This document shows positions 33,505-44,267 of a DNA stretch of 64,000 nucleotides, piece after piece. Positions within the stretch are counted from its first letter, which is position 1; every line of letters starts with the position of its first letter. The DNA is taken from NCBI GenBank assembly GCA_017305715.1, contig JAFKKG010000027.1, positions 62,001 through 126,000 on the forward strand, in the 5' to 3' direction. Under the pieces are notes generated by a model. The model searched no databases and was not told the DNA's origin. It saw nothing but the letters and a program-made list of their open reading frames with translations. The translations under genes were made by a program, and so were the position numbers. The DNA comes from Hyphomicrobiales bacterium (lineage in GTDB: Bacteria; Pseudomonadota; Alphaproteobacteria; Rhizobiales; Xanthobacteraceae).

Positions 33505-35241
33505 TCAACGCGGCAGTAGATTGGTCTTGGCGAGGTCGAGCACCTCGTCGCCGCGGCCGCTCATCACCGCCCGCAAGATCCACAGGCTGAAGCCCTTGAT
33601 CTGCTCGGCGGTGATCGTGGGCGGCATCGACAATTCCTGCCGCGCCGTGACGACGTCGAGCACCGCGGGCCCGTCATGGTCCAGCATTTCGCGAATTGCC
33701 TGCGGCAGGTCGCCGGGGTCCTCGACCCGCCGCCCGTGAATGCCCATCGCGCGCGCCATCGCCGCAAAATCAGGATTCTCCAGGTCGACGCCGGTCTCGA
33801 TGAATCCGGAGGCCTTCATTTCCAGCGCAACGAAACCCAGCACGCCGTTGTTGAAGATCACCACCTTCACCGGCAGCTTCATCTGCCGCAGCGTAATCAG
33901 GTCGCCCATCAGCATCGCGAATCCGCCATCGCCGGACATCGACACCACCTGCCGCCCCGGCTGCGACGCCTGGGCGCCGATCGCGTGCGCCATCGCATTG
34001 GCCATCGAGCCATGCACCCAGGATCCGACAAGGCGCCGGCGTCCGTTCATGACCAGATAGCGCGCCGCCCAGACCGTCGGCGTGCCGACATCGGCCGTGA
34101 AGACCGCGTCTTCGGAAGCGGCCTCGCTGAGCAGGCGCGCCAGATATTGCGGATGGATCGGCTTCTTCCCGGGCGTGCCGCGCGCCAAATCGTCCAACCC
34201 GGCGCGGGCTTTCTTGTAGTGCGCGACGCTGTCGTCGAGATGGCGGCTGTCATCCTTGGTGGTCAGTTTCGGCAGCAGCGCCTCGATGGTGGCGCCGACA
34301 TCGCCGACCAGACCGAGATCGAGTTTGCAGCGGCGGCCGAGATTTTCGGGGCGGATATCGACCTGCGCGATCTTTGCGCCTGTCGGCAGAAACTGCTTGT
34401 AGGGGAAATCGGTCCCCAGCATCAACAATACGTCGCAGGCATGCATGGCGGCGTAGCCGGACGAGAAACCGATGAAGCCGGTCATGCCGACATCATAGGG
34501 GTTGTCGAATTCGACGTGTTCCTTGCCGCCGAGCGCATGCACCATGGGGCTCTTGAGCTTGTCGGCAAGGCGCATCAGGCTGTCATGGGCGCCCGCGCAG
34601 CCGCGGCCACAGAATAACGTCACACGTTTGGCGCTGTTCAGAAGATCGGCCAGCGCCGTCAATTCTGACTCGGCCGGCCGAACCGTTGGCGCCTTCGGCA
34701 ACAGCCCGGCCTTCGGTGAAATGCCGCGGCCCGGCGCCTTCAGCAGCGCGATGTCGCCGGGGATCACCAGCACCGCGACGCCCCGGCGGCCGACGGCAGC
34801 ACGGATGGCGTTTTCCAGCACGTAGGGAAGTTGCGCGGGATCGGAAACGAGTTCGCAGTAATGGCTGCATTCGCGAAACAGATCCTGCGGGTGCGTCTCC
34901 TGAAAATAGCCGCCGCCGATCTCGGCGGAGGGAATCTGGGCGGCGATGGCCAGTACCGGCGTGCGGCTGCGATGCGCATCGAACAGGCCATTGATGAGAT
35001 GGAGATTGCCGGGCCCGCACGAGCCTGCGCATACCGCAAGCCCGCCGGTAATTTGCGCCTCGGCCGAGGCTGCAAAGGCCGCGACCTCCTCATGCCGGAC
35101 ATGAACCCAGTCGATCGCCTCGCGTTTGCGCATCGCTTCGGTCAGGCCGTTGAGGCTGTCCCCGACCACGCCGAAGACGCGTTTCACGCCGGCCTGAATC
35201 AAGGTTTCCGCGATGAGGTCGGCGACGGTGTCGATCGGCAT
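33505..35241 (-). CDS. ThDP-dependent oxidase/dehydrogenase, PoxB-like
   Basis: 578 aa from ATG 35241 ([10 protein letters not shown]), aligning with PoxB N-termini; ATG 35277 is possible. Three domains of the ThDP family: N-terminal Pyr domain with the activating glutamate in V-R-H-E-E-V-A, a central FAD/Rossmann domain, and the C-terminal PP domain with the motif G-D-G-G-F-A-M-L...[12 protein letters not shown] near the start is characteristic of pyruvate:quinone oxidoreductases. Expected to decarboxylate pyruvate to acetate and CO2 on the membrane; acetolactate synthase or sulfoacetaldehyde acetyltransferase roles are less likely. Single gene. Confidence 0.85.
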   Translation of the reverse strand: MPIDTVADLIAETLIQAGVKRVFGVVGDSLNGLTEAMRKREAIDWVHVRHEEVAAFAASAEAQITGGLAVCAGSCGPGNLHLINGLFDAHRSRTPVLAIAAQIPSAEIGGGYFQETHPQDLFRECSHYCELVSDPAQLPYVLENAIRAAVGRRGVAVLVIPGDIALLKAPGRGISPKAGLLPKAPTVRPAESELTALADLLNSAKRVTLFCGRGCAGAHDSLMRLADKLKSPMVHALGGKEHVEFDNPYDVGMTGFIGFSSGYAAMHACDVLLMLGTDFPYKQFLPTGAKIAQVDIRPENLGRRCKLDLGLVGDVGATIEALLPKLTTKDDSRHLDDSVAHYKKARAGLDDLARGTPGKKPIHPQYLARLLSEAASEDAVFTADVGTPTVWAARYLVMNGRRRLVGSWVHGSMANAMAHAIGAQASQPGRQVVSMSGDGGFAMLMGDLITLRQMKLPVKVVIFNNGVLGFVALEMKASGFIETGVDLENPDFAAMARAMGIHGRRVEDPGDLPQAIREMLDHDGPAVLDVVTARQELSMPPTITAEQIKGFSLWILRAVMSGRGDEVLDLAKTNLLPR

Positions 35242-35366
35242 GGTGGCCTCGCTCTGCTGGAGGAGCTTTCCGCACATCTGCCTCAGGTGTAGCGGGCCGG
35301 GCCGGCTCGAACAATTCAGGCTGCCGTGATGTCGGCGGGTTCCCGGTCAGGCAGGCAAGGCCGGCT

Positions 35367-36617
35367 TCATGTGCCTGGTTTGGCCGCCAGCGTCCGCCAC
35401 GCGACCAGGAGCGCCAGCGCAAGCAGCGCCGCGGCCAACAGAAACGGCGCGCCCGGCATTTTCACCGGGGCGGAATCGCTGATGAAATAGGCAAAGATCA
35501 GCGTGAACAGAAACGGGCCCGCCATCTGGGCGATGCTGTTGACGCTGTTGGCGGCGCCCTGCAACTGGCCCTGCTGATCGGGCGCGACCAGTTGCGTCGT
35601 CAATGCCTGGATCGCAGCGCCCGCGATGCCCCACAGCGCCATCACGGGAATACCGGCCCAGAACAGCGGTCCGGTGGGGGCTGCGCCATAGATCAGGAAG
35701 CCGAGCGCGCCGCAGCCGAGCCCGAGCAACAGCGCGCGGCGTTCGCCGAGACGCTTGACGATCGGTCCGACGCCGGCGCCCTGCACCACCATGGCGCTGA
35801 TACCAACGAGCGCCAGCGTCAGGCCGACGGTCCTTGTGTCCCAGCCGTAGCGATAGGTCGCGTACAGCACGAAGGTCGAGGGCAGCACGACATGCGCGAC
35901 CTGGCCAAAGAAATTCGACAGCGAGAGACCGGCAAGGACCCGGTTGGAGCGCAGCAGATGCAGCGCGCCGAGCGGGTTGGCGCTTTTCCAGCGGAACGGC
36001 GCGCGCCGCTCCGGCGGCAGTGACTCCGGCAGGATCAGCCAGCCGTAAAGCGTGTTGGCAAAACTCAGGCCCGCCGCGACCCAGAACGGCAGCCGCGGAT
36101 CCATATCGCCGAGCAGGCCGCCGACGGCGGGTCCGAGGATGAAGCCGGCGCCGAACGCCGCGCCGATCCTGCCGAACACCGCGGCGCGCCGCTCCGGCGG
36201 CGTCACATCGGCGATGTAAGCAAAGGCAGTTGAGATACTGGCCGAGGTGATGCCGGAGATCACGCGGCCGACGAACAACCACAGCAGTGACGGCGCCAGC
36301 GCCATCAGCACGTAATCCAACGCCAGTCCGAAGTTGGACAGCAGCACCACCGGCCGGCGGCCGAAGCGGTCGGACAGAGCGCCGAGGATCGGCGAGAAGA
36401 TGAACTGCATCACCGCCCAGGCGGTGCCGAACAAGCCGAAAATCCGCGCCGCCGTGGCGGTGTCGTTGTCGACAAAACTCTCGACGAGTTTGGGCAGGAT
36501 CGGCAGGATCAGGCCGAGCGCGAACATGTCGAGCAGGATGGTGACGAAAATGAAGGCGGCCGCACCGCTACGTACCGGCGGCATCTCGGCAGCACGCTCC
36601 GAGGCCGCCTCGCTCAT
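35367..36617 (-). CDS. MFS transporter of the TetA-like efflux group
   Basis: 416 aa, 12 transmembrane segments. The cytoplasmic-loop motif [12 protein letters not shown] follows segment 2 and the antiporter motif G-x8-G-P-x-x-G-G appears as [13 protein letters not shown] in segment 5, both diagnostic of drug:H+ antiporters. Its start overlaps the stop of der by 4 nt (ATGA), so it is cotranscribed and translationally coupled with der. Substrate unknown; resistance should not be assumed. Confidence 0.87.
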   Translation of the reverse strand: MSEAASERAAEMPPVRSGAAAFIFVTILLDMFALGLILPILPKLVESFVDNDTATAARIFGLFGTAWAVMQFIFSPILGALSDRFGRRPVVLLSNFGLALDYVLMALAPSLLWLFVGRVISGITSASISTAFAYIADVTPPERRAAVFGRIGAAFGAGFILGPAVGGLLGDMDPRLPFWVAAGLSFANTLYGWLILPESLPPERRAPFRWKSANPLGALHLLRSNRVLAGLSLSNFFGQVAHVVLPSTFVLYATYRYGWDTRTVGLTLALVGISAMVVQGAGVGPIVKRLGERRALLLGLGCGALGFLIYGAAPTGPLFWAGIPVMALWGIAGAAIQALTTQLVAPDQQGQLQGAANSVNSIAQMAGPFLFTLIFAYFISDSAPVKMPGAPFLLAAALLALALLVAWRTLAAKPGT

Positions 36618-37999
36618 GACGGCCGCTTGCGCTTGTGGGCGAACGGATTGTCTTTCTCGCGCAAGGTGATGCGGACCGGCGTGCCCGGCAGGTCGAAGGC
36701 TTCACGCAGGCTGTTGGTGAGATAGCGCAGATAGGAGGTCGGCACCGCATCGGCACGCGAGCAGAACAGGATGAAACTCGGCGGCCGCGCCTTGGCCTGC
36801 GTGATGTAATTCAGCTTCAGCCGGCGGCCGGATACGGCCGGCGGCGGATTGGCGTCGACCGCCTGCTCGAACCAGCGGTTGAGGGCTGCCGTCGGCACGC
36901 GCTTGTTCCAGACCGCATAGGCTTCCTCGATTGCCGTCATCAGCCGGTCGATGCCCTCACCCATCAGGCCGGACACCGCAACGATCGGCGCGCCCTTGAT
37001 CTGGGGCAGCCAGTGATCGGCATCGGTGCGCAGCGCCGAGATCAGGCTGCCTTTCTTCTCCATCAAGTCCCATTTGTTGACGGCCAGCACGACCGCGCGC
37101 CCCTCGCGCTCGATCAGATCGGCGATGCGCAGATCCTGCTCCTCGAACCGGTTCTGCGCATCCATCATCATCACCACGACTTCGGCAAAGCGCACGGCCC
37201 GCAACGCATCCGCCACCGAAAGCTTTTCCAGCTTCTCGTCGATCCGCGCCCGCCGCCGCAGGCCTGCGGTATCGAACACCCGGAAGTCGCGCCCCTGCCA
37301 GGTTACCTCGACAGAGATGGAATCGCGGGTGGTGCCGGCCTCGGCGCTGGTCAGCAGCCGCTCCTCGCCGAGCAGATGATTGATCAGCGTCGACTTGCCG
37401 GCGTTGGGGCGGCCGACGATCGCAACCCGAATGGGACGTTTGGCAAGATCCTCGTCGGATTCGATGATGTCGTCATCGTCGAATTCCTCGCCCTCCTCGG
37501 TCGGATCGGGCATCAGCACGCGGAGCGAATCATAGAGATCGCTGAGGCCCTCGCCATGCTCGGCCGAAATCTGCACGGGATCGCCGAGGCCGAGCGCATA
37601 GGATTCCATCGCGCCGACCTCGCCGTGCCGGCCTTCGCTCTTGTTGGCGACCAGCACCACCGGCTTGTTGGCGCGGCGAGCGAAATCGGCGAAGGCGCGG
37701 TCGTTCGGCGTCAAGCCGGCGCGGGCGTCGATCACGAACATCAGCGCGTCGGCCAGCGCGATCGCGGTTTCGGTCTGCTCCTGCATCCGCGCGGTGAGCG
37801 AGCCCTTGGCGCCCTCGTCGAGGCCGGCGGTATCGATCACGGTGAATTCGAGATCGCCGAGACGCCCATTGCCCTCGCGGCGGTCGCGGGTGACGCCGGG
37901 TTCGTCGTCGACCAGCGCGAGCTTCTGCCCGACCAGCCGGTTGAACAGCGTCGACTTTCCGACATTGGGCCGGCCGATGATGGCAATCGTAAAGGGCAT
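36614..37999 (-). CDS. der: Ribosome-assembly GTPase Der (EngA)
   Basis: 461 aa from ATG 37999 (M-P-F-T-I-A-I-I-G). Two tandem GTPase domains with P-loops G-R-P-N-V-G-K-S-T (9-17) and G-R-P-N-A-G-K-S-T (near 200), D-T-A-G switch motifs in each, N-K-S-E and N-K-W-D guanine motifs, and the C-terminal KH-like domain. Der is essential for 50S subunit maturation. The order TPR protein - lipoprotein - der recalls yfgM-bamB-der of E. coli. Confidence 0.95.
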   Translation of the reverse strand: MPFTIAIIGRPNVGKSTLFNRLVGQKLALVDDEPGVTRDRREGNGRLGDLEFTVIDTAGLDEGAKGSLTARMQEQTETAIALADALMFVIDARAGLTPNDRAFADFARRANKPVVLVANKSEGRHGEVGAMESYALGLGDPVQISAEHGEGLSDLYDSLRVLMPDPTEEGEEFDDDDIIESDEDLAKRPIRVAIVGRPNAGKSTLINHLLGEERLLTSAEAGTTRDSISVEVTWQGRDFRVFDTAGLRRRARIDEKLEKLSVADALRAVRFAEVVVMMMDAQNRFEEQDLRIADLIEREGRAVVLAVNKWDLMEKKGSLISALRTDADHWLPQIKGAPIVAVSGLMGEGIDRLMTAIEEAYAVWNKRVPTAALNRWFEQAVDANPPPAVSGRRLKLNYITQAKARPPSFILFCSRADAVPTSYLRYLTNSLREAFDLPGTPVRITLREKDNPFAHKRKRPS

Positions 38000-38049
38000 G
38001 AATAATCCAGACGCCCTCCTCTGAGGGCGTGTCAATCGAATGTGGCAGT

Positions 38050-38147
38050 GAGATCAGGGTTCTGACCTGATCGGTCAGAACCCTGATCTCATTCTTATTT
38101 GACGCGTTTTCTTCACGCGAACCGGCGTCCACTTCGCTCGAAAACGC
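38050..38147. repeat. Composite repeat: 18-bp hairpin plus 47-nt GACGCGTTTTC element
   Basis: Two parts. A perfect 18-bp hairpin (38050-38067 with 38073-38090, loop TGATC) is followed ten bases later by the block 38101-38147 that begins GACGCGTTTTCTTCACGCG and ends CTTCGCTCGAAAACGC. The block matches 57049-57095 in 45 of 47 positions, and that copy also has a hairpin the same distance upstream. The hairpin sequences differ, so only the layout is shared. Confidence 0.8.
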
Positions 38148-38154
38148 GACACGA

Positions 38155-38709
38155 TCAGCGCGTAAACGTACCGCTCGGCATCGGCGCCGGGAACGGTGCG
38201 GCGGATTGTTGGGTAGATTGCGCGGGCGCGGCCGATTGGGCTGCCGGCTGGTCGGGCGGCGGCGCGGTGGTGCGCTTGCGCACGATCTTTTTCGGTTTCG
38301 GCGCCGGCGGTGCGGCGGCGGTGCCGCCCTCTTCCTCGGCCGCGGCGTCGGGTTCGGCGGCGGGCGCCGTAGCGACCGGGGCTGGCGCCTGATGGCCTCT
38401 GGATTTCGCGGAGCCTTTCGATTTCGGCTCCTGCGGAGGCGGCGCCGCAGGCGCGACCGCGGCCTGGGCGTTCGGGTCGTCGATCTGCTGCTGGCGCGCG
38501 CCCTTGTAGAGATCTTTCGGCACGCCCTGCTCGAGGCCCGGCACACCGTCGGGAAAGACCGGCTTGCGTTCACCGGGCAGCTTCTTCTTGGTGTCGAGCC
38601 AGTCGAGCATGTCGGTCGGATCGAAATTGCCCATGCTGCCGCAGCCTGCCAGTGCGCTTGCGAGCGCGACGAGGATGGTGGCTGCGATCAGACGTTGCGG
38701 GCGGAGCAT
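38155..38709 (-). CDS. Pro/Ala-rich lipoprotein, function unknown
   Basis: 184 aa with a lipoprotein signal (hydrophobic core I-A-A-T-I-L-V-A-L-A-S-A, lipobox L-A-G-C with C23). The mature N-terminal ~70 residues are ordered-looking (P-T-D-M-L-D-W-L-D-T-K-K-K-L-P-G-E-R-K-P-V-F-P-D-G-V), followed by a disordered Pro/Ala/Lys-rich tail. Probably outer-membrane anchored facing the periplasm. It lies between a YfgM-like gene and der, the slot that holds bamB in many Gram-negatives, but it has no beta-propeller and is not BamB. Confidence 0.75.
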   Translation of the reverse strand: MLRPQRLIAATILVALASALAGCGSMGNFDPTDMLDWLDTKKKLPGERKPVFPDGVPGLEQGVPKDLYKGARQQQIDDPNAQAAVAPAAPPPQEPKSKGSAKSRGHQAPAPVATAPAAEPDAAAEEEGGTAAAPPAPKPKKIVRKRTTAPPPDQPAAQSAAPAQSTQQSAAPFPAPMPSGTFTR

Positions 38710-38750
38710 GCTCAGGTCTCGTTTATCTCGTTTGGCCGGCTCAGCTCTTG

Positions 38751-39404
38751 TTAGCTTTTGGCGACCGGCGGCAGCAGAGCCTGCAGCGCTTCGGCGCGCG
38801 ATCGCAGGCTCGGCGGCGTCTCGCCGTCATTGGCAATCAGGTCCAGCCACTGCCGCGCCGCGGCGGCATCGTTGGCGCGCCAGGCCGACAGCGCCAGCAA
38901 TTCGCGCGCGGTATGGCGAAAGGTAGCCCCCTGAGCGGCGGCCGCCTCAAGGCGCGTCTTCATGTTGGGATAGGTCGTGCCTTCCAGCAGCAATTGCGCG
39001 GCGCGCACCCGCGCCAAATCCCGTTCGGCCACCCCGACGCTGCTGTCAGCGGCAATCTCGTCGAACATCTTGGCGGCAGCCTGCGGATCGCGGTTTGCGA
39101 CCTCCGCCGCCGTGCGCAGCCGCGCCAGCAGGCGGTATCCCGCCGGGGCCTTGGCCGCCAAATCGGCAAAGGCCGCCTCGGCCTCGGCATGTTTGTTGGC
39201 TTCGGAGAGCTCGGTGGCCCTGTCAAACGCCGCCCCCGCCTCGGCCGCTTTCTTGGCTTCCAGATATTGATAGCCACGCCAGCCGCCCACGGAGGCGATG
39301 ATCAGGATCGCAACCGCAATGATATAGATGGAATATTGGTCCCACAGCTTCTTGAGCTGGTCGCGACGGACTTCCTCGTCGACTTCATTAAATAATTCAG
39401 ACAC
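38751..39404 (-). CDS. YfgM-like single-pass membrane TPR protein
   Basis: 217 aa. A short cytoplasmic N-terminus (S-E-L-F-N-E-V-D-E-E-V-R-R-D) precedes one membrane helix (about 26-44) and a periplasmic TPR-type helical domain (about 50-205). This matches the YfgM/TPR_21 family, which associates with the SecYEG translocon and periplasmic chaperones in E. coli. It starts the minus-strand run with the lipoprotein (41-nt gap), der and the MFS gene. Confidence 0.83.
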   Translation of the reverse strand: MSELFNEVDEEVRRDQLKKLWDQYSIYIIAVAILIIASVGGWRGYQYLEAKKAAEAGAAFDRATELSEANKHAEAEAAFADLAAKAPAGYRLLARLRTAAEVANRDPQAAAKMFDEIAADSSVGVAERDLARVRAAQLLLEGTTYPNMKTRLEAAAAQGATFRHTARELLALSAWRANDAAAARQWLDLIANDGETPPSLRSRAEALQALLPPVAKS

Positions 39405-39665
39405 TTAAGGTTATCCCATCCCCGATATGGCGCAGCTCGCGCGGCAAGCCGGCGCCCCCGATGCCCGCATGGCGGCGGCGATACCCTAACGATATGGCGG
39501 TGGCAAGGCAAAGCGAGCCGGATCAAAGCGTTAACGCTGAAGCCGCGGCGGCCACGCGAATTGCCCGGCGCCACATGCCCTTCGGGAATATTGACTTCGC
39601 GGTTCAAAGCTTGGCGTAATCCGTCCGATTTTTGTCGGTTATTCGTCTGATTTTGCAGGTGCTTC

Positions 39666-40529
39666 ATGGTTTGCCGCGCCCTGGTCGTCATCCTCGCCAT
39701 CGGGGCCACTGCCCCGCCGGCCGCGACCCAAGCCTACGACATCAAGCCGAAAACGCCGGAAACTGCGTTCTCCGGAAAGCTGCGGCCGGACATTCTGGGC
39801 ATCTCGGCGGATTCCACCGCTGATTCCACGCGCGCCGTCCTCGAGTCGTTCTTCAAGGGACACAGCAACGCCACCACAGACATCCAGCAGCAGAAGTTCG
39901 GCGACACCGCCATCAGCTTCATCTCGGCGCTGAATTTCAGCCTCCCCCCGGGCACCAACCAGAACGGCGAGGCGCTGACGAGCAGCTTCTCGTCGCCCGC
40001 CAGCGGCAATCGCATCTATTTCCTCGCGCGCAACCTCACCTTTGCAAAGGACCAGCAGCCGGCGAAGGCCGACATGGTCAAGGAGGTGATGGGCAAATAT
40101 GGCGCGCCCACCATCGTCGGCGATCAGCACCTCTATTACATCTATCGCGGAGGCTCGATCGTCTCGGTCGGAACCAAATACAAGGAAGCCACCGCGATCG
40201 AGGCGATCGCCAAACCGCTCGATCCCAAAGCCGCACTCAAACTCAATGGCGAGACCATTCGCGGCAGCTGCGTCGCGGTGGTCAAGCGCGCACAGACGAA
40301 AGAAAAGGCACTGGCAGCCATGCTGACGGAGGCCAAAGGCGCCAATTGCGACGGCGTATTGAGCGTGCAACTGGTACCCGGCACCGCACCCGACCGCGTC
40401 GGGATTGCGCAATTTTCGCTGCTGGACGTCAAGCGCGTGATCAGCGCCGCGGCGATCGACAGTGACGCGATGGCCGCCGAACAGAACGAACGCAACGCCG
40501 CACCAAAAGGCAGCGCGCCAAAACTCTAA
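39666..40529 (+). CDS. Exported protein of unknown function
   Basis: 287 aa with a signal peptide (V-C-R-A-L-V-V-I-L-A-I-G-A-T-A, cleavage near T-Q-A). The mature part contains an S-A-D-S-T-A-D-S-T-R-A-V-L-E-S-F-F stretch and repeated charged helices; two cysteines in the later half could pair. I recognise no domain. Transcribed away from the YfgM-like gene. Confidence 0.7.
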   Translation: MVCRALVVILAIGATAPPAATQAYDIKPKTPETAFSGKLRPDILGISADSTADSTRAVLESFFKGHSNATTDIQQQKFGDTAISFISALNFSLPPGTNQNGEALTSSFSSPASGNRIYFLARNLTFAKDQQPAKADMVKEVMGKYGAPTIVGDQHLYYIYRGGSIVSVGTKYKEATAIEAIAKPLDPKAALKLNGETIRGSCVAVVKRAQTKEKALAAMLTEAKGANCDGVLSVQLVPGTAPDRVGIAQFSLLDVKRVISAAAIDSDAMAAEQNERNAAPKGSAPKL

Positions 40530-40549
40530 AGCTTTCCGTTCCGATTGAA

Positions 40550-42145
40550 TCAGCTTCCGATGTTGCGCGCCTCGCGCAACTGCCGCTTCAGCACCTTGCC
40601 GTTGGCGTTGCGTGGCAGCGGATCGGTGGTGAGGTCGATGGTTTCCGGCACCTTGTAGTCCGACAGCCGGTCGGCACACCACGCCTGCAGCGTCGCGACG
40701 CTGCTTTCGCCCCTGACCACCACGACGGCATGGACGCGCTCGCCGAGCACCGGGCACGGTTTTGCAATGATCGCGCTTTCCAGCACGTCGGGATGGCCCG
40801 ACAGCACCGACTCGACCTCGGCGGAATAGATCTTGAGGCCGCCGCGGTTGATCATGTCCTTCTGGCGATCGAACACGCGCACGAAGTTGGCCTCGTCGAT
40901 CGAGCCGAGGTCGCCGGAATGCCAGAAGCCGCCGGTGAAACTTTCCACCGTGGCCTTGGGATTGTTCCAGTAACCCTTGATGACCGAGCCGCCGTGAATC
41001 CAGATTTCACCGATCTCGCCGCGCGGCAGTTCGTGGCCGTCGCCATCCACGGCAATGATCTGCGCACCCGGACAGGGCAACCCGACGCTGTCGATATGCG
41101 CAGCGGTCAGCTCGCCCGGCATCATCGTCGATGGCGACGTGGTCTCGGTGGCGCCGTAGCAATTCGCCAGCTTGAGGCCCGGAACCTTGGCGGCCAGGCG
41201 CTCGATGGTCGCGATCGGCATCGGTGCGCCGCCAAAGCCGCCGATCCGCCAGCTCGACAGGTCGTAGCTGTCGAAATCCGGCTGCAGCAGGCAGAGATTG
41301 TACATCGCCGGCACCATCACGGTGTAGGTGACGCGCTCCCGCGCCGCCAGCTTCAAATATTCGGCGGCCTTGAACTCCGGCATGACGATCAGCGCGCCGG
41401 CGCAGCGCACCATGGTCATGATGTTGGCGACCACGCCGGTGACATGACCGAGCGGTACCGCCGCAATCGAACGGTCCGCCGCGGTCAATTGCAGGCACGA
41501 CACGAACACCATCGAGGAATGAATGATGTTGCAATGCGCGAGCATCGCCCCTTTCGGCTTGCCCGTGGTGCCGGACGTGTAGAGGATCATCGCGGTGTCT
41601 TCTTCACCGACCTCGGCCGGCATGGCCGAACCGCCATGATCGAGCAGGCTCGAAAACCGAGAGGCATGGCTGTCGTCGACGGAAATCCGATGCTCGAGAT
41701 CAGCGACCTCGCCGGCGTCAGGCAGGCGGTCGGCATGCGTTGCCTCATGGATCAGAAGCCGGGCGCCGCTGTCGTTGAGCACATAGGCGATCTCGGGCTT
41801 TTGCTGGCGGGTCGAGAGCAGCACCGTCACCAGCCCGGCATGGGCGGCGGCAAACATCGTCAGCACGAACTCGATCCGGTTGCCGAGCAGCACGGCGATG
41901 CGATCGCCGGGCCGCAATCCGAGCCGCTGAAAACCCGCCGCGATCCGCGCCGACTGTTCGGCGACATCGCGCCAGTTCATGCGGCGGTCACCGCAGATCA
42001 GCGCCTCGCCGTCGGGATTGCGCTGCGCGGCTTCGGCAATCATGGCCCAGACGCTGTGCGGCCGTTCGGTAAACGCCGGCACCACGCGATCACCGAACCG
42101 CGCCTCGAGCCGCATCGCCGGAATCGAATGCTGCGCCCAGTCCAC
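40550..42145 (-). CDS. Acyl-CoA ligase (AMP-binding family)
   Basis: 531 aa adenylate-forming enzyme. The AMP-binding motif is M-I-L-Y-T-S-G-T-T-G-K-P-K-G, followed by G-A-T-E-T-T-S-P, the hinge region F-V-R-V-F-D-R-Q-K-D-M-I-N-R-G-G, and the C-terminal catalytic lysine in L-P-R-N-A-N-G-K-V-L-K. Activates a carboxylic acid to its CoA thioester via the acyl-adenylate. It begins 11 nt after panB, in a probable operon with panB and nnrU, but the biochemical link with pantothenate synthesis is unclear. Confidence 0.88.
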   Translation of the reverse strand: MDWAQHSIPAMRLEARFGDRVVPAFTERPHSVWAMIAEAAQRNPDGEALICGDRRMNWRDVAEQSARIAAGFQRLGLRPGDRIAVLLGNRIEFVLTMFAAAHAGLVTVLLSTRQQKPEIAYVLNDSGARLLIHEATHADRLPDAGEVADLEHRISVDDSHASRFSSLLDHGGSAMPAEVGEEDTAMILYTSGTTGKPKGAMLAHCNIIHSSMVFVSCLQLTAADRSIAAVPLGHVTGVVANIMTMVRCAGALIVMPEFKAAEYLKLAARERVTYTVMVPAMYNLCLLQPDFDSYDLSSWRIGGFGGAPMPIATIERLAAKVPGLKLANCYGATETTSPSTMMPGELTAAHIDSVGLPCPGAQIIAVDGDGHELPRGEIGEIWIHGGSVIKGYWNNPKATVESFTGGFWHSGDLGSIDEANFVRVFDRQKDMINRGGLKIYSAEVESVLSGHPDVLESAIIAKPCPVLGERVHAVVVVRGESSVATLQAWCADRLSDYKVPETIDLTTDPLPRNANGKVLKRQLREARNIGS

Positions 42146-42156
42146 GGTTCGCCTCG

Positions 42157-42981
42157 CTAGCCCTTTGCCTTCATATCATAGACATGCTCGGGCCCGGGAA
42201 AGGCCCGCGAACGCACGTCGGTGGCGTAGCCCTCGATCGCAGCTTCGATCGCGGGCCCGAGATTGCCGTAGCGGCGCACGAATTTCGGCGTCCGCGGCGA
42301 CAGGCCGAGCATGTCTTCCAGCACCAGCACCTGGCCATCGCAGGCGGCGCTGGCGCCGATGCCGATGGTGGGAATGGCGATGCTTTCGGTAATCTTGCGG
42401 GCCAGCGGTTCGGCAATCGCCTCGATCACGACCGAGAAGGCGCCCGCCTCGGCAATCGCCCTGGCGTCGTTCTCGATCGGCTCCCAGCTACCCTCCTCGC
42501 GCCCCTGCGCGCGAAACGAGCCGAGCGTGTTGATCGATTGCGGCGTCAGGCCGATATGGCCCATGACGGGAATGCCGCGCTCGCTGAGAAACGCGACCGT
42601 CTCCGCCATCCGCACGCCGCCTTCGAGTTTGACCGCACCGCAATGGGTCTCCTTGAGGATCCGCGCCGCGGCATGGAACGCCTGCTCCTTGGACGCCTCG
42701 TAGGAGCCAAAGGGCATGTCGACCACGACCAGCGCGCGTTGCGAACCGCGCATCACCGCGCGGCCCTGCAGGATCATCATGTCGAGCGTCACCGGCACCG
42801 TGGTCTCGAAACCGTGCATGACGTTGCCGAGGGAATCCCCGACCAGGATGGCGTCGCAATAGCGATCGACCAATGCCGCCGTGTGCGCGTGATACGACGT
42901 CAGCATCACGATCGGATCACCGTTCTTGCGCGCGCGAATGTCGGGCGCGGTCTTGCGCCTGATGGCCGACTGGACTGACAT
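42157..42981 (-). CDS. panB: 3-methyl-2-oxobutanoate hydroxymethyltransferase
   Basis: First enzyme of pantothenate synthesis: adds a hydroxymethyl group from methylene-tetrahydrofolate to ketoisovalerate. 274 aa from ATG 42981 (GGAG 7 nt upstream; ATG 42993 is less likely). Diagnostic stretches: [24 protein letters not shown] with the metal aspartate, V-K-L-E-G-G, and G-H-I-G-L-T-P-Q. Starts 1 nt after the NnrU gene stop, indicating coupling. panC is not in the window. Confidence 0.94.
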   Translation of the reverse strand: MSVQSAIRRKTAPDIRARKNGDPIVMLTSYHAHTAALVDRYCDAILVGDSLGNVMHGFETTVPVTLDMMILQGRAVMRGSQRALVVVDMPFGSYEASKEQAFHAAARILKETHCGAVKLEGGVRMAETVAFLSERGIPVMGHIGLTPQSINTLGSFRAQGREEGSWEPIENDARAIAEAGAFSVVIEAIAEPLARKITESIAIPTIGIGASAACDGQVLVLEDMLGLSPRTPKFVRRYGNLGPAIEAAIEGYATDVRSRAFPGPEHVYDMKAKG

Positions 42982-42982
42982 G

Positions 42983-43567
42983 CTAGACTCCAACCACGGG
43001 GACGCCGATCACGACCGGATGGAACGCGAATGCGAGCGCCAGATAAGCGATGCAACCGACCGCGATCGCGATCAGGTCGTTGGTGGGACCGCCGACCGGG
43101 ATCGGCGGCGCGCCGGCGTCGGGACGCCGCTTCAGCGAGATGCGGTCGAACACCGCCCACGCCAGGAACGAACCGAACAGGATGATCGAGCCGAGATCGC
43201 CGTTGGCGAGCAGATGCGCCGCCGCCCACAGCTTGACGCCGGTCAGCATCGGATGCTTCAGCGTCGTGTAGATCCGGCCGCGGATATAGGAGGCGACCAC
43301 GAGAATGACGGCGGGCAGCATCAGGGCGACCGTGATGTGCTTGAACGCCGTCGGCGGGTTCCAGACGTCGATCCACCCCGTCGCGCGGTAATGGGCAAAT
43401 CCCCAGGTGACCAGCGCCAGGCCCGCCACCGAGGCCAGCGTATAGCCGATCTTGTAGGTGCTCTCGCCCATCGCGCCGACGACCCGGGCGCGCAATTGGC
43501 GTTGCGTGGAAAGGGTATGGACGCCGAAAAACAGGATCAGGCCAAGGATCATCACCAGCAGTCCCAT
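42983..43567 (-). CDS. nnrU: NnrU-family membrane protein
   Basis: 194 aa from ATG 43567, which has the strong site GGAGAGGG. Five or six hydrophobic segments, the family motif L-F-F-G-V-H-T-L at the start and [25 protein letters not shown] in the middle. NnrU was described near nitrite/nitric oxide reductase genes, and the fold is related to methyltransferases of the isoprenylcysteine type, but no denitrification genes are near. Role in this organism unknown. Confidence 0.87.
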   Translation of the reverse strand: MGLLVMILGLILFFGVHTLSTQRQLRARVVGAMGESTYKIGYTLASVAGLALVTWGFAHYRATGWIDVWNPPTAFKHITVALMLPAVILVVASYIRGRIYTTLKHPMLTGVKLWAAAHLLANGDLGSIILFGSFLAWAVFDRISLKRRPDAGAPPIPVGGPTNDLIAIAVGCIAYLALAFAFHPVVIGVPVVGV

Positions 43568-43652
43568 GATGTCCCTCTCCTTGCGCGGCTTCGCTTCCCC
43601 TCGCCTATCATTGATGGGGCTCGGAGCGCAATGCGCTACGCTGCCGCCCAAA

Positions 43653-44267
43653 TCACGGCTTTTCGGCTTGCTTGCCCAGATCGCGGTTGTCGACATAGCG
43701 GATCGCGATCGGCCGGCCCGCGAGCGCGCCGCCGAGCCCGCCGGTGAATTTCAGCGGCACGCAGGCGTCAAGCGAGGCGTTGATGGCCTTCAGGTAGGTG
43801 GCGCGGGTATCGGCCGGGGTGCCGGCTGTGGCGAACGTCAGCCGGGGGGCGGCGATGATTTCGCCTGTTCGCTTGAAGCTGAAGCGCACCGACATCTGCA
43901 TGCCCTCGCGCGCGCGCTCCGTGGGCGGCGGGGTCCAGCAGGATCGCAGCGCCGCAAAGAGATCGCCGATGGTGTCGAGGTCGTGATCGGGCTTTTGGTA
44001 TTTCGCGGCCTGGTCCTTTGGCGGCACGCTCTCGATCGTGAGTTGCAGGTTTTGACCGTAGGGATAATCGATCTCGGGAATGCACGGGCCATCGTTGAAG
44101 ACGCTGCAGAATGACGGCGTACAGGGCACGCCGTCGAGCACGCTGCACGGCGCGTGCGAAAACGGCGTGGCGTCGATATGACGCCGCGGCTGGGCGTCGG
44201 CGGCGCTGATGCCGGCAAACGCCAAGACAAACGTCAAGACCAGGCAAATCGTCATGCGTCGGAGCAT
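43653..44267 (-). CDS. Exported protein of unknown function
   Basis: 204 aa from ATG 44267 (AAGGA upstream). Signal peptide with hydrophobic core I-C-L-V-L-T-F-V-L-A-F-A, cleavage near A-D-A-Q. The mature part starts with a cysteine-rich stretch (A-P-C-S-V, V-P-C-T-P-S-F-C-S, G-P-C-I-P) and ends with a TonB-C-like segment (S-V-R-F-S-F-K-R-T-G-E-I), resembling the C-terminal domain that contacts outer-membrane receptors, though without a TonB transmembrane anchor. Function unknown. Confidence 0.72.
   Translation of the reverse strand: MLRRMTICLVLTFVLAFAGISAADAQPRRHIDATPFSHAPCSVLDGVPCTPSFCSVFNDGPCIPEIDYPYGQNLQLTIESVPPKDQAAKYQKPDHDLDTIGDLFAALRSCWTPPPTERAREGMQMSVRFSFKRTGEIIAAPRLTFATAGTPADTRATYLKAINASLDACVPLKFTGGLGGALAGRPIAIRYVDNRDLGKQAEKP

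Noticed and set aside
36635-38005. Long antisense frame over der
   Set aside because: der is certain and the antisense translation has no domain features.
40730-42160. Long antisense frame over the acyl-CoA ligase
   Set aside because: The ligase motifs are complete; the reverse frame is His/Arg rich without structure.
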